Below, piece after piece: positions 23,656 to 32,016 of a stretch of DNA of 44,632 nucleotides (its first letter is position 1; each line of letters opens with the position of its first letter). Below the pieces are notes generated by a model. That model was not told the DNA's origin and searched no databases. It saw only the letters and a program-made list of their open reading frames with translations. Source of the DNA: Planctomycetaceae bacterium (GTDB lineage: Bacteria > Planctomycetota > Planctomycetia > Planctomycetales > Planctomycetaceae); NCBI GenBank assembly GCA_003445035.1, contig DLVV01000397.1, forward strand, positions 1-44,632. The letters are read 5' to 3'. The position numbers and the translations under genes are program-made.

Positions 23656-24477
23656 CTAGCTGCTCCAGTCATTGTCCGGTTCATCGTCGCGGTCCGGATT
23701 GTCGACCGAGTAGACATCCCCGCCGGATACCGAACTGGTCGGAGGCACGGGGACACCAGGCGATCCCGGAATCACCGTCTCGGCGGTGGGGATACCGTCA
23801 AAGACCTTCTGGCCATCGGTGAGGTGCAACTGCCGCTTGGCCAGGCTGGCCACCGACGTCTCGTGCGTGACCATCAGGATCGTCCGGCCCTCGTTGTTGA
23901 GATCCATCAGGACCTGCATGATTTCCGCTTCGGTCTCGGTGTCGAGATTACCGGTCGGCTCATCAGCAAGGATGATCTGGGGATCGTTGACCAGGGCCCG
24001 GGCAATCGCCACGCGCTGCTGCTGACCACCGGACAACTGTGTGGGCCGGTGGTCGAGCCGGTCGGACAGGCCGACACGTTCGGCCAGTTCGGCGCACCAG
24101 TTCATCTCCGTAACGCCCACGCCCTTCCCGTCCCGCTGGTACTGCAACGGTACCGCGATGTTCTCCAGCACGGTGAACTGCGGGATCAGGTTGTAGGACT
24201 GGAAGATGAACCCGATCATCTCGTTGCGAATAGCCGAGAGATCGTCATCGGAGAGAATCGAGGTGTCGGCTCCACCGAGGATGTACTGACCGTGAGTCGG
24301 CCGGTCGAGAGCACCAAGAATGTTCAACAGGGTGCTCTTGCCGCTTCCCGATGCCCCCATGATCGCAACGAAGTCGCCCTTGGGAAACTCGGCACTCACT
24401 CCTCGCAACGCCTTCACGATGACCGCGCCGAGGTCGTAGTACTTGTGGAGATCACGGATCTCAGCTGCCAACTCCAT
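23656..24477 (-). CDS. LolD/MacB-like ABC transporter ATPase with C-terminal extension
   Basis: ATPase of the type VII (FtsE/LolD/MacB) group, 273 residues. Walker A is GASGSGKST (41-49), the signature LSGGQQQRVAIARAL, and Walker [13 protein letters not shown], with IRNEMIGFIFQSYNLIPQFT for the Q-loop. After the core, which ends near LTDGQKVFDG, an extra tail of about 45 residues is rich in Pro, Ser and Asp (PGVPVPPTSSVSGG to DDEPDNDWSS) and looks disordered. No permease gene lies beside it on this strand. The nearest FtsX-like permease (26202-27533) is divergent and has its own ATPase, so the partner is probably elsewhere. Confidence 0.9.
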   Translation of the reverse strand: MELAAEIRDLHKYYDLGAVIVKALRGVSAEFPKGDFVAIMGASGSGKSTLLNILGALDRPTHGQYILGGADTSILSDDDLSAIRNEMIGFIFQSYNLIPQFTVLENIAVPLQYQRDGKGVGVTEMNWCAELAERVGLSDRLDHRPTQLSGGQQQRVAIARALVNDPQIILADEPTGNLDTETEAEIMQVLMDLNNEGRTILMVTHETSVASLAKRQLHLTDGQKVFDGIPTAETVIPGSPGVPVPPTSSVSGGDVYSVDNPDRDDEPDNDWSS

Positions 24478-24599
24478 CTCGACCTTCCCTTCTGCTGGCG
24501 TCCCCTGCGACCAGCTCTACTCGAGCCTTCTATCTTAGTCGGCATGTCGGGGAGAATAGAACAGTGCGAGGGGGCCATGGAGTGGACTTCGGATGGTTT

Positions 24600-24634
24600 G
24601 TGTCCCAGCCAGCATGCTCGCTGGCTGGAGACAT
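24600..24634. repeat. Strong hairpin, possibly a REP-like palindrome
   Basis: CCAGCCAGC (24605-24613) and GCTGGCTGG (24620-24628) pair perfectly around a 6-base loop. After a single bulged A at 24629, the outer TGTC (24601-24604) pairs with GACA (24630-24633), and a G-T wobble closes it. There is no T-run on either side as in a simple terminator. Confidence 0.5.
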
Positions 24635-24821
24635 TTCACGATCCGGACACCCACCGGAAAGATTTTTTCCGCCAGGAGCAGCACTTTTCCCGTGAACCGG
24701 ACACGGACCCGGACATCCTCCGGACCCGGGGAACGGAGCCCGAAGGTCGCGGAACGGGTCGGTGACACTGGACATGACACAGGTCCAGCCACAACGACGG
24801 CCGGCCTGGCCGACCCGGTTC

Positions 24822-24851
24822 TTGTTGCAGCCGCTGCCCGGGCGTTTTAGT
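24822..24851 (+). promoter_or_regulatory. Candidate promoter of the three-gene ABC unit
   Basis: TTGTTG (24822-24827) and TTTAGT (24846-24851) with 18 bases between, about 20 bases before the RBS. The match is moderate. Confidence 0.3.
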
Positions 24852-24869
24852 CTGTGGGTTGATCCACCC

Positions 24870-24874
24870 GGAGG
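24870..24874 (+). promoter_or_regulatory. Strong Shine-Dalgarno deciding the start at 24882
   Basis: GGAGG with a 7-base spacer to ATG 24882, although the frame stays open 120 bases further upstream. Confidence 0.65.
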
Positions 24875-24881
24875 AATTTTC

Positions 24882-26111
24882 ATGCATCGCAATCATGGTG
24901 GCACTGTCGACCGGTTGTTGAAGACCGCTGCCGCACTTGTCTTGGTGGCCGTTGTAGCCGAAGCCTGTTCGGTCCCGGTGTTCCGCTACGCCCTGGAACG
25001 CTGGCAGGCCGACCCGTACGAGGTGTTCGTGTTTCACCGCGGACCGCTGACCGCTCCACAACAGGGACAGGTCGACCGGTTGACCCGAGAAGGAGAAGCG
25101 GGCAAGACATTTGCCAACGTGCGTGTCACCACCTGCGACCTCGACAACGAGCCCGACCCCGACCTGCTGCAACTCTGGAAAGCCCAGCAGACCGAAACGA
25201 CCCCGTGGATGGTCGTGCATTACCCGGTCGCCTCGCGAAATCCCACCCCGGTCTGGAAAGGCCCGCTGGAAGACTCCAACATCACCTCGCTGTTGGGGTC
25301 ACCGCTGAGAAAGACGATCGCCGACCGCCTGGTCAAGGGCCACACGGCGGTGTGGGTGCTGCTGGAAAGCGGCAACAAGGCCGCCGACGACCAGGCCGCC
25401 ACCACGCTCACCGCGCGGCTGGCTCACCTCGAAAAGAACCTCAAGCTGCCGGAGATCTCCGAGGAGGACATTGCCCAGGGACTGGTGCTGATCGATCCCG
25501 AGGATCTCAAGGTCAAGTTCTCGCTGGTCCGGCTCTCCAGGAAGACCGTCCCCGAAGCGATGTTCGTCGAGATGCTGCTCTCCAGCGAAGAGGATCTCCG
25601 TGAGGACAAACCTCAACCGATGGCCTTCCCGATCTTCGGACGGGGCCGTGCCCTGTACGCATTGATCGGCAAGGGGATCAACAACGATACGATCGATGCG
25701 GCCGGCACCGATCTGACCGGCCCCTGCACATGTACGGTCAAGGAACAGAACCCCGGGATCGACATGTTGATGCCGGTGGCCTGGGACGAACTGGTCGAGC
25801 GGCTGCCCGAGGCGGACAAGCCGCTACCTCCGCTGGTCGGCCTGACCGGTTTCGGTGAGGAGGCCGAAACCAACGAACAGGACCCGGCCACCGACAAGAC
25901 CGACGAGCCCGCCGGGAAGTCGTCTCAGCCCACCACGCCGACCGACGACCCGCCAGCCGCATCCGACGTCCCGGCTGCTGAAGAAACAACCCGCGTCCCC
26001 GCCGGGACCACCGCCTCCGTTTCTTCCAACAACTTCCTCCTGTTGCCGCTGATCCTGATCGCCGGCGTCGTCCTGTTCGGCACGTGGTTCGTGATCGGCC
26101 GCCGGGGCTGA
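24882..26111 (+). CDS. Exported, C-terminally anchored protein of unknown function in an ABC unit
   Basis: The protein has 409 residues from ATG 24882. The N-terminal hydrophobic stretch (LLKTAAALVLVAVVAEA) is followed directly by Cys29 in CSVPVFRYALERWQADPYE. The Cys could be lipidated, although the residues before it are not a classic lipobox. The body shows alternating strands and helices (YEVFVFHR, VWVLLESGNKAADD) that could be one or two thioredoxin-like folds, but I cannot prove this. Further Cys are at 85 and about 281-283 (CTC). A Pro/Thr/Asp linker (about 330-375) precedes a C-terminal membrane helix (FLLLPLILIAGVVLFGTWFV). It is followed by an FtsX-like permease and an ATPase on the same strand. 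An accessory or substrate-contact role for that transporter is inferred from position only. Confidence 0.75.
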   Translation: MHRNHGGTVDRLLKTAAALVLVAVVAEACSVPVFRYALERWQADPYEVFVFHRGPLTAPQQGQVDRLTREGEAGKTFANVRVTTCDLDNEPDPDLLQLWKAQQTETTPWMVVHYPVASRNPTPVWKGPLEDSNITSLLGSPLRKTIADRLVKGHTAVWVLLESGNKAADDQAATTLTARLAHLEKNLKLPEISEEDIAQGLVLIDPEDLKVKFSLVRLSRKTVPEAMFVEMLLSSEEDLREDKPQPMAFPIFGRGRALYALIGKGINNDTIDAAGTDLTGPCTCTVKEQNPGIDMLMPVAWDELVERLPEADKPLPPLVGLTGFGEEAETNEQDPATDKTDEPAGKSSQPTTPTDDPPAASDVPAAEETTRVPAGTTASVSSNNFLLLPLILIAGVVLFGTWFVIGRRG

Positions 26112-26201
26112 AGCTAAACCGCCGCCTCGCAACCGGTCCGATTGTGCTCATCCGTTTCCCGGACTCTCCGGCCTGCGGACTCCTCTACCGGAACCTACCC
26201 G

Positions 26202-27533
26202 ATGAAGATCTCACGGCTGGTCGTCCAGGAAATCGCTCATCGTTTCGTCAATTTCGTCCTGGCCGTCATCGGCGTCTCGATCGCCGTCGCCTGCCTGGTC
26301 GCCTCGGTCACGATGATCGACGCCGGTGAGATCCAGTCACGAAAACTGGTGGCCGAAGGAAAAACCGAATCTGAGCGACTGGTGGCCAAGCGGGAACAGG
26401 AGGTCAAGGACGCCGGAAAAAAACTCAACGACGAAATGCGGAAGATCACCAAGGGGCTGGGCTTCAACATCGTCGTGCTGGCCGAGGACGAGGACATCGC
26501 GGCATTCCACGCCGAGGGGACACCGACGCGGACGATGCCCCAGGAGTACGTCGACCGACTGGCCAAATCGCCGATCGTTGTCATCAACCACCTGCTGCCG
26601 ATTGTCACCAAGAAAGTCGAGTGGGCCGAGGAGAAACAGACCATCGTCCTGACCGGGACCAGGGGCGAGGTTCCGCAGGCCCACCGCGACCCGAAGAAAC
26701 CGCTGCTGGACCTGGTTCCCAAGGGCAAGGTCGTGCTGGGTTACCGGCTGCATCACCCACGGAAGCTGAAGCCGGGCAGCAAGCTGACAATCAACGGCCG
26801 TGAACTGGAGGTGGTCAAGTGCCATCCCGAACGCGGTTCGGTCGACGATGTCACCGCCTGGGTCAATCTCGAGGAAGCCCAGCAGATGCTGGGCATGCAG
26901 AACCTGGTCAACGCGATCCTGGCGCTGGAGTGCAACTGCGCGACGGTGGACCGAATCGCGGAGATCCGCGGTGAGATCGCCAAGGTGCTGCCCGGAACCC
27001 AGATCCTGGAACGCGGCCGCAAGGCCCTGGCGCGAGCCGAGGCCCGCAACAAGGCCAAGAAAACGGCCGATGCGTCACTGGAAGCCGCACGGACATCCGG
27101 CAAGCAGATGATCGCCAGCCGCAAGGCCAACGCCGACGAGATGATCGCCAGCCGCAAGGCCCAGGCCAACGTGCTCGTTCCACTGGCGGTGGTCGGCAGC
27201 TTCGCCTGGATCGTGCTGCTGGCCGTGGGCAACGCCCGCCAGCGCCGCGGCGAGATCGGCATCCTGCGGGCCATCGGCATGGGCAGTCGGGATGTGCTGG
27301 TGCTGTTCCTCGGCAAGGCCCTGCTGGTGGGACTGGCCGGCGGAGGCATCGGATACATCGTCGGGTACCTGGTCGGCACCGGGTACAGCGGCCCGATCGA
27401 ACAGAGCCTCTTCGACGTCAACTGGCTGCTGACCGCACTGCTGATGGCACCAGCCCTCTCGGCCGCAGCCACCTGGCTGCCCGCCCTGGTCGCCGCAGGC
27501 CAGGACCCCGCCGTCGTGCTGCAGGAACAATAA
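26202..27533 (+). CDS. FtsX-like ABC permease with coiled-coil insertion
   Basis: Permease of the FtsX/LolE/MacB group, 443 residues from ATG 26202. One N-terminal membrane helix (FVNFVLAVIGVSIAVACLVA) leads into an extracytoplasmic region. This begins with a charged, probably coiled-coil stretch (about 40-85, KREQEVKDAGKKLNDEMRK) and ends with a second Lys/Ala-rich helix (about 270-320). Three C-terminal helices follow (VLVPLAVVGSFAWIVLLAV, LVLFLGKALLVGLAGGG, LLTALLMAPALSAAATW) with the family segment RRGEIGILRAIGMGSRDV between the first two. The closing AAGQDPAVVLQ is typical. An 11-residue tandem repeat lies in the second helix. The ATPase follows after 27 bases. Members of this group are usually mechanotransmitters or lipoprotein extractors rather than classic importers. 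Confidence 0.88.
   Translation: MKISRLVVQEIAHRFVNFVLAVIGVSIAVACLVASVTMIDAGEIQSRKLVAEGKTESERLVAKREQEVKDAGKKLNDEMRKITKGLGFNIVVLAEDEDIAAFHAEGTPTRTMPQEYVDRLAKSPIVVINHLLPIVTKKVEWAEEKQTIVLTGTRGEVPQAHRDPKKPLLDLVPKGKVVLGYRLHHPRKLKPGSKLTINGRELEVVKCHPERGSVDDVTAWVNLEEAQQMLGMQNLVNAILALECNCATVDRIAEIRGEIAKVLPGTQILERGRKALARAEARNKAKKTADASLEAARTSGKQMIASRKANADEMIASRKAQANVLVPLAVVGSFAWIVLLAVGNARQRRGEIGILRAIGMGSRDVLVLFLGKALLVGLAGGGIGYIVGYLVGTGYSGPIEQSLFDVNWLLTALLMAPALSAAATWLPALVAAGQDPAVVLQEQ
27108..27161 (+). repeat. 33-base tandem repeat inside the FtsX-like gene
   Basis: A 21-base unit encoding MIASRKA occurs identically at 27108-27128 and 27141-27161, a period of 33 bases (11 residues: MIASRKANADE then MIASRKAQANV). 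It lies in the helix just before the second membrane segment. Confidence 0.7.
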
Positions 27534-27560
27534 ACCCGTACCACTCCCGTTCGGCACCTC

Positions 27561-28229
27561 ATGTTGATTTCCCTCGACCACATCACCAAGACCTACACCG
27601 GCGACACCGGTCCGATCGTGGCCGTCGACGACGTCAGCGTGTCGGTCGAGGCGGGCGAATTCGTGGCGGTGGTGGGCCCGAGTGGCTGTGGCAAGACCAC
27701 CCTGCTGCTGGTCGCCGGCGGATTACTGCGACCCGAGGACGGCGAGGTGAACATCGACGGTACCGATCCCTACTCGCTCTCCGGCGAGCAACGGGCCCGA
27801 TTTCGGGCCGAACAAATCGGGTTCGTCTTCCAGCAATTCCACCTGGTCCCCTACCTCAACGTCCTGGACAACGTGATGGCGCCGGCCCTGGTGACCGGCG
27901 AAACATCGGCCCGCGAACGCGCGGAGACCCTTGTGGAACGATTCGGCCTGACCGACCGGCTGGGACATCGGCCGGGACAGCTGAGCACCGGCGAACGGCA
28001 GCGGGTCGCGTTGGCGCGGGCCCTGTTGAACGAACCTCGTGTGATCCTGGCAGACGAGCCGACCGGAAACCTCGATGGTGACAACAGTGAACAGGTGCTG
28101 CAGGCCCTGAAGGCGTTTACCGACGAAGGCGGTGCCGTGCTGCTGGTGACACACGACCCCGACGCGGTGGCATTCGCCGGGCGACAGGTCATGCTACAGG
28201 GAGGCCAGTTGGCCCAATCGGTGAGTTAA
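27561..28229 (+). CDS. LolD-like ABC transporter ATPase
   Basis: ATPase of 222 residues, normal for LolD/MacB-type subunits. Walker A is GPSGCGKTT, the Q-loop region [16 protein letters not shown], the signature [15 protein letters not shown] (the variant LSTGE in place of LSGGQ), and Walker [13 protein letters not shown], followed by the H-loop [10 protein letters not shown]. It starts 27 bases after the FtsX-like permease and almost certainly powers it. The preceding exported protein is the probable third component. The propeller-methyltransferase gene begins only 22 bases later and might be on the same transcript. Confidence 0.93.
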   Translation: MLISLDHITKTYTGDTGPIVAVDDVSVSVEAGEFVAVVGPSGCGKTTLLLVAGGLLRPEDGEVNIDGTDPYSLSGEQRARFRAEQIGFVFQQFHLVPYLNVLDNVMAPALVTGETSARERAETLVERFGLTDRLGHRPGQLSTGERQRVALARALLNEPRVILADEPTGNLDGDNSEQVLQALKAFTDEGGAVLLVTHDPDAVAFAGRQVMLQGGQLAQSVS

Positions 28230-28251
28230 AACGGATTGGGGAAAGCCACCA

Positions 28252-31200
28252 ATGCGATCCGCTACTCGCTATCCGCTTCTGTTGCTGCTGGTGTCGTTGC
28301 TGGTTCGGACCGGCGTCGCGGCCGACTGGCCGATGTGGCGACACGACGCACGTCGTTCGGCCAGCACTCCCGAATCACTCGCCCCCGTCCTTCATCGGCA
28401 GTGGACACGGCACCTGCCCAAGCTCCAGGGGGCCTGGCTCGACCAGGACACCCTGACCGCCGACGCTGTCTACCAGCCGATCGCCGCCGGCGGCCTGCTG
28501 CTGATCGGTTCCTCCCACGACGACAGCCTGTCCGCCTGGGATCTGGCCACCGGGACCTTCCGCTGGCGGTTCTACACCGACGGACCGATCCGCTACGCCC
28601 CGGCCGCCGCCAACGGCCGCGTCTACCTGGTTGCCGATGACGGCTGCCTGTACTGCCTGAACCTGTCCAGCGGCAAACAGGTGTTCCGCGTCTGCGCGGC
28701 ACCGCGTGATCAACGGGTACTGGGCAATGGCCGGTTGATTTCGGCATGGCCGGCTCGAGGCGGACCGGTGCTGGCCGGCGGACAGGTCTACTTCGCCGCC
28801 AGCATCTGGCCGTTCATGGGCATCTTCGTCCAGGCCGTCGATGCCCGGACGGGAGCGGTGACCTGGCGGAACGACGGCACGGGCTCGACGTACATCCTGC
28901 AGCCACACAACAGCCCCGCCTTCGCCGGCCTGGCCCCCCAGGGATACCTGGCCGCGTCCGGAGATGCCCTGATCGTTCCCAACGGTCGCAGTGTGCCGGC
29001 CCGACTGAATCGCCAGACGGGGCAACTCGAGTATTTCCACCTGTCGCTGCACCGAAGCAGCGGCGGGGACCAGGTCGCCATCGCCGGCAACGTGTTCCTC
29101 AATGGCGGCACTGCGTTCGACCTGAAGACCGGCCTCGGAGCCATACAACTGGGGGAGACCCGCTGCCCGGTACTCGCCGACGGACTGGCCTTCACCAGTG
29201 GCAACCGGGTGACCGCGATCGACGTGGACCATCCCGAGGTGTCCTCCACCGTGAACAAGAGAGGCGTCCAGCAGACCACGGTGAGGTTCCCGGAAAAGTG
29301 GACGGCACCGATCAAGTGCAACCTGTTCCTGAAAGCCGGGTCCCGACTCTACGGCAGCCACGATCGCACGCTGCTGGCGATCGATCCACCGACGAACACC
29401 CGGGCGGCGGAACTCGCCTGGTCCCAACCACTCGAAGGGGTCTCGGCCGAGGGTTCGATCGCCAGCATGCTGGTCGCTGACGGCCACCTGGTCGTGGTGA
29501 CCACCGAGGGAGCGATCTCCTGCTACGGGGCCGACAAGGTCGAGAGCCCGGTCGAGTTCGCCCTGCCGGCTCCCACGTCACTGGCCAACGACGACCCCTC
29601 GGTCCAGGCCGCCGGAGCCCTGATCAAAACGATATCGTCCCCGACCGGTGGCATCGCCGTGGTCCTGGGCCTGGCCGACGGCAGGCTGATGCGCGGACTG
29701 TCGCATCACCCGAAGTGGCAGGTGATCGGCGTCGACGGCGATGCCAAACGCGTCGAGCAGATTCGTCGCAGTCTGGACGCCGACGGCGTCCCACGGAGTC
29801 GGGTCGCGGTGCACCACGCCGATCCACTCACCATCGGATTGCCTCCCTACCTGGCCCACCTGGTCACCACCGAGAATCTCGGGACGTCCGGTTTCGACAA
29901 GACCGAGCAATTCGCCGCCCAGGTCTTCGGCGTGCTGCGGCCCTACGGTGGCCGTGCCCTGCTGCCACTCTCCAACACCCAGCACGCGCAGCTGGCCGTC
30001 GCGGTAACCGGTCGGCGATACCGCGGCTCCCGCCTGTCTTTATCTCACGGCCAGACCACCCTCACCCGTCCGGGCCCCCTGCCCGGCTCGGCCTCCTGGA
30101 CCCACCAGTACGCCGACGTGGGCAACACCTCGGTCTCCAACGACGAACGCGTCAAGGCACCGCTGGGACTGCTGTGGTTCGGAGGAAGCTCCAACCACAG
30201 CATCCTGCCGCGGCACGGCCACGGCCCGACCGAGCAGGTGGTCGGGGGCCGGTTGTTCATCGAGGGCCCCGACCTGCTGCGGGCCGTCGATGTCTACACC
30301 GGGCGAGTGCTCTGGGAGGTCTCGTTGCCGGGTGTGGGACGAGCTTTCAATTTCACCGGCCACCAGCCCGGAGCCAACGCCACCGGCAGCAACTACGTCA
30401 GTACCGAGGACGCCGTCTACGTCGCCTACCAATCCCGGTGCGTCAAACTGGATTCGGCGACGGGGGAGGTGATCGCCGAGTTTCCACTGCCGCCGCTGGG
30501 CAACGGGGCCAAGCCGAAATGGGGCTATATCGCCGTCACCGGTGACCTGCTGATCGCCGGGGCCGAACCGCTGGTGTACGAGGGGAAGCGGGTCGGCAGC
30601 AACACCCACGACGGCACCACCAGCCGCTACCTGGTCGTGATGGATCGCCACGACGGCAAGGTGCTCTGGACCCGCGAAGCCCACCACGCGTTCGGCCACA
30701 ACGCGATCGTCGCCAGCAAGGACCTGCTGTACGTGATCGATCGGTTGCCCGAGACCATCGTCGCGCTGATGGCCCGCCGCGGTCGCAAGCCGACGGGCAA
30801 ACCCCGCCTGGTGGCCTTCAACGCCAGGACCGGCCAGGAGGCCTGGAGCACCACCGAGAGTGTCTTTGGAACCTGGCTGGGACTCTCCACACAACACAAC
30901 TTGCTGTTGCAGTGCGGCCGCCCCGCACGCGACATGCTCACCAGCGAACCCGCCGACCGGATGATCGTCTACCAGGCCCGGTCCGGGAAGATCCGCTGGG
31001 ACAAGAAACTGGTCTACAGCGGGCCCTGCCTGCTGCACGGCGAGACAATCATCACGCAAGGCGAAGCCGTCTCGTTGCTGACCGGTGAACCGGTCACTCG
31101 CACCAACCCGTTGACCGGGCTCACACAACCCTGGGGCTACACCCGCAACTACGGCTGCAACTCGGCAGTGGCCAGCCGGCACCTGCTGACGTTTCGCTCG

Positions 31201-31932
31201 GCAGCGGCCGGCTACTTCGATATGACTCGCGACGGCGGAACGGGCAACCTGGGTGGATTCCGCTCGAGCTGCTCGTCGAACCTGATCTGTGCCGACGGAG
31301 TGCTGAATGCTCCCGACTACACCCGCACCTGCAACTGCTCGTACCAGAACCAGGCCTCGTTGGCCCTGGTCCACGATCCACGGATCGAGATGTGGACCTT
31401 CAACCAGCTGAAAGTCGGCAATTCGCCGCTGAAACACCTGGGACTGAACCTGGGTGCTCCAGGCGACCGTGCCGACGACGACGGCACGCTGTGGTTGGAA
31501 CACCCGGTGGTGGGCGGACCGTCACCGAAGATCCAGGTGACGGTGAAACCCGCATCGGTCGAATGGTTCCTGGGTCACTCGGAGCGAATCGAAACGGGCC
31601 GGGAGAACGGTCCGACGTGGGTGGGTGCCTCGGGTGCTCGCGGCATCAACTCGATCGAAATCGGGCTGCCGGGAAAATCGACCTACCGGGTGAGACTCCA
31701 CTTCACCGAGCCCGACCGGATCAAGCCGGGCGCGAGACGGTTTTCGATCAACGTCGGCGGAAAACTGATCCGTCGTGACCTCGACCTGGCTGCCACCGTC
31801 GGCGTCGGAAAGACACTGGTGGTGGACGTCGATTCGGTGAACGTCGACGGAAAACTCGACGTGGTACTGACTCCGGCAGCCGGATCGCTTCCCCCGGTGC
31901 TGAGTGGGGTCGAGATCCACGTGGTGCGGTGA
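28252..31932 (+). CDS. Secreted PQQ-type propeller / methyltransferase-like / propeller / malectin-like protein
   Basis: The protein has 1226 residues. A signal peptide (LLLLLVSLLVRTGVA) leads into WPMWRHDARRSA, the usual opening of PQQ-like (BamB-type) propellers. The first propeller spans about 25-440 with blades such as GGLLLIGSSHDDSLSAWDLATG. At about 445-595 a Rossmann-like segment resembles a class I SAM methyltransferase: AVVLGLADGRLMRGLS at motif I and WQVIGVDGDAKRVEQIRR at motif II, with a glycine-poor motif I. A second propeller spans about 615-1085 and contains Cys-rich segments (SSCSSNLICADGVLNAP, RTCNCSYQNQ). The last about 130 residues look like a malectin-like carbohydrate-binding sandwich (YRVRLHFTEPD, RRFSINVGGKLI). 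It may be a secreted binding protein. SAM is not expected outside the cytoplasm, so the middle domain may be a relic. It lies 22 bases after the LolD-like ATPase gene. Confidence 0.8.
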   Translation: MRSATRYPLLLLLVSLLVRTGVAADWPMWRHDARRSASTPESLAPVLHRQWTRHLPKLQGAWLDQDTLTADAVYQPIAAGGLLLIGSSHDDSLSAWDLATGTFRWRFYTDGPIRYAPAAANGRVYLVADDGCLYCLNLSSGKQVFRVCAAPRDQRVLGNGRLISAWPARGGPVLAGGQVYFAASIWPFMGIFVQAVDARTGAVTWRNDGTGSTYILQPHNSPAFAGLAPQGYLAASGDALIVPNGRSVPARLNRQTGQLEYFHLSLHRSSGGDQVAIAGNVFLNGGTAFDLKTGLGAIQLGETRCPVLADGLAFTSGNRVTAIDVDHPEVSSTVNKRGVQQTTVRFPEKWTAPIKCNLFLKAGSRLYGSHDRTLLAIDPPTNTRAAELAWSQPLEGVSAEGSIASMLVADGHLVVVTTEGAISCYGADKVESPVEFALPAPTSLANDDPSVQAAGALIKTISSPTGGIAVVLGLADGRLMRGLSHHPKWQVIGVDGDAKRVEQIRRSLDADGVPRSRVAVHHADPLTIGLPPYLAHLVTTENLGTSGFDKTEQFAAQVFGVLRPYGGRALLPLSNTQHAQLAVAVTGRRYRGSRLSLSHGQTTLTRPGPLPGSASWTHQYADVGNTSVSNDERVKAPLGLLWFGGSSNHSILPRHGHGPTEQVVGGRLFIEGPDLLRAVDVYTGRVLWEVSLPGVGRAFNFTGHQPGANATGSNYVSTEDAVYVAYQSRCVKLDSATGEVIAEFPLPPLGNGAKPKWGYIAVTGDLLIAGAEPLVYEGKRVGSNTHDGTTSRYLVVMDRHDGKVLWTREAHHAFGHNAIVASKDLLYVIDRLPETIVALMARRGRKPTGKPRLVAFNARTGQEAWSTTESVFGTWLGLSTQHNLLLQCGRPARDMLTSEPADRMIVYQARSGKIRWDKKLVYSGPCLLHGETIITQGEAVSLLTGEPVTRTNPLTGLTQPWGYTRNYGCNSAVASRHLLTFRSAAAGYFDMTRDGGTGNLGGFRSSCSSNLICADGVLNAPDYTRTCNCSYQNQASLALVHDPRIEMWTFNQLKVGNSPLKHLGLNLGAPGDRADDDGTLWLEHPVVGGPSPKIQVTVKPASVEWFLGHSERIETGRENGPTWVGASGARGINSIEIGLPGKSTYRVRLHFTEPDRIKPGARRFSINVGGKLIRRDLDLAATVGVGKTLVVDVDSVNVDGKLDVVLTPAAGSLPPVLSGVEIHVVR

Positions 31933-32016
31933 ATCTTCGTCGGCCACGTTGGTCACCACACCACCTGATCCTCTATGCTGGACGCGGCACGCAAACGGAG
32001 CGATTCGAGACAGATC

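Larger units (their letters stand above)
24478..24881. other. 404-base divergent non-coding gap
   Basis: The gap lies between the divergent ABC ATPase gene and the exported-protein gene. It holds a strong hairpin (24600-24634), a candidate promoter (24822-24851) and an RBS (24870-24874). The open frames crossing it continue from antisense frames of neighbours and have no protein-like start, so I see no gene here. The stretch 24640-24820 shows no further structure. Confidence 0.6.

Noticed and set aside
23443..24765. 440-residue open frame running into the divergent gap
   Set aside because: Most of it is antisense to the LolD-like ATPase and the DHDPS-family gene; the part in the gap has no independent start or RBS.
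30040..31503. 487-residue open frame on the minus strand
   Set aside because: It is antisense to the second propeller of the 1226-residue protein, with low-complexity Gln/Val/Gly composition and no family features.
31949..31979. Candidate promoter before the tandem ModA-like gene (TTGGTC and TATGCT)
   Set aside because: The spacer is 19 bases and both boxes match weakly; the gene may equally be read from upstream.
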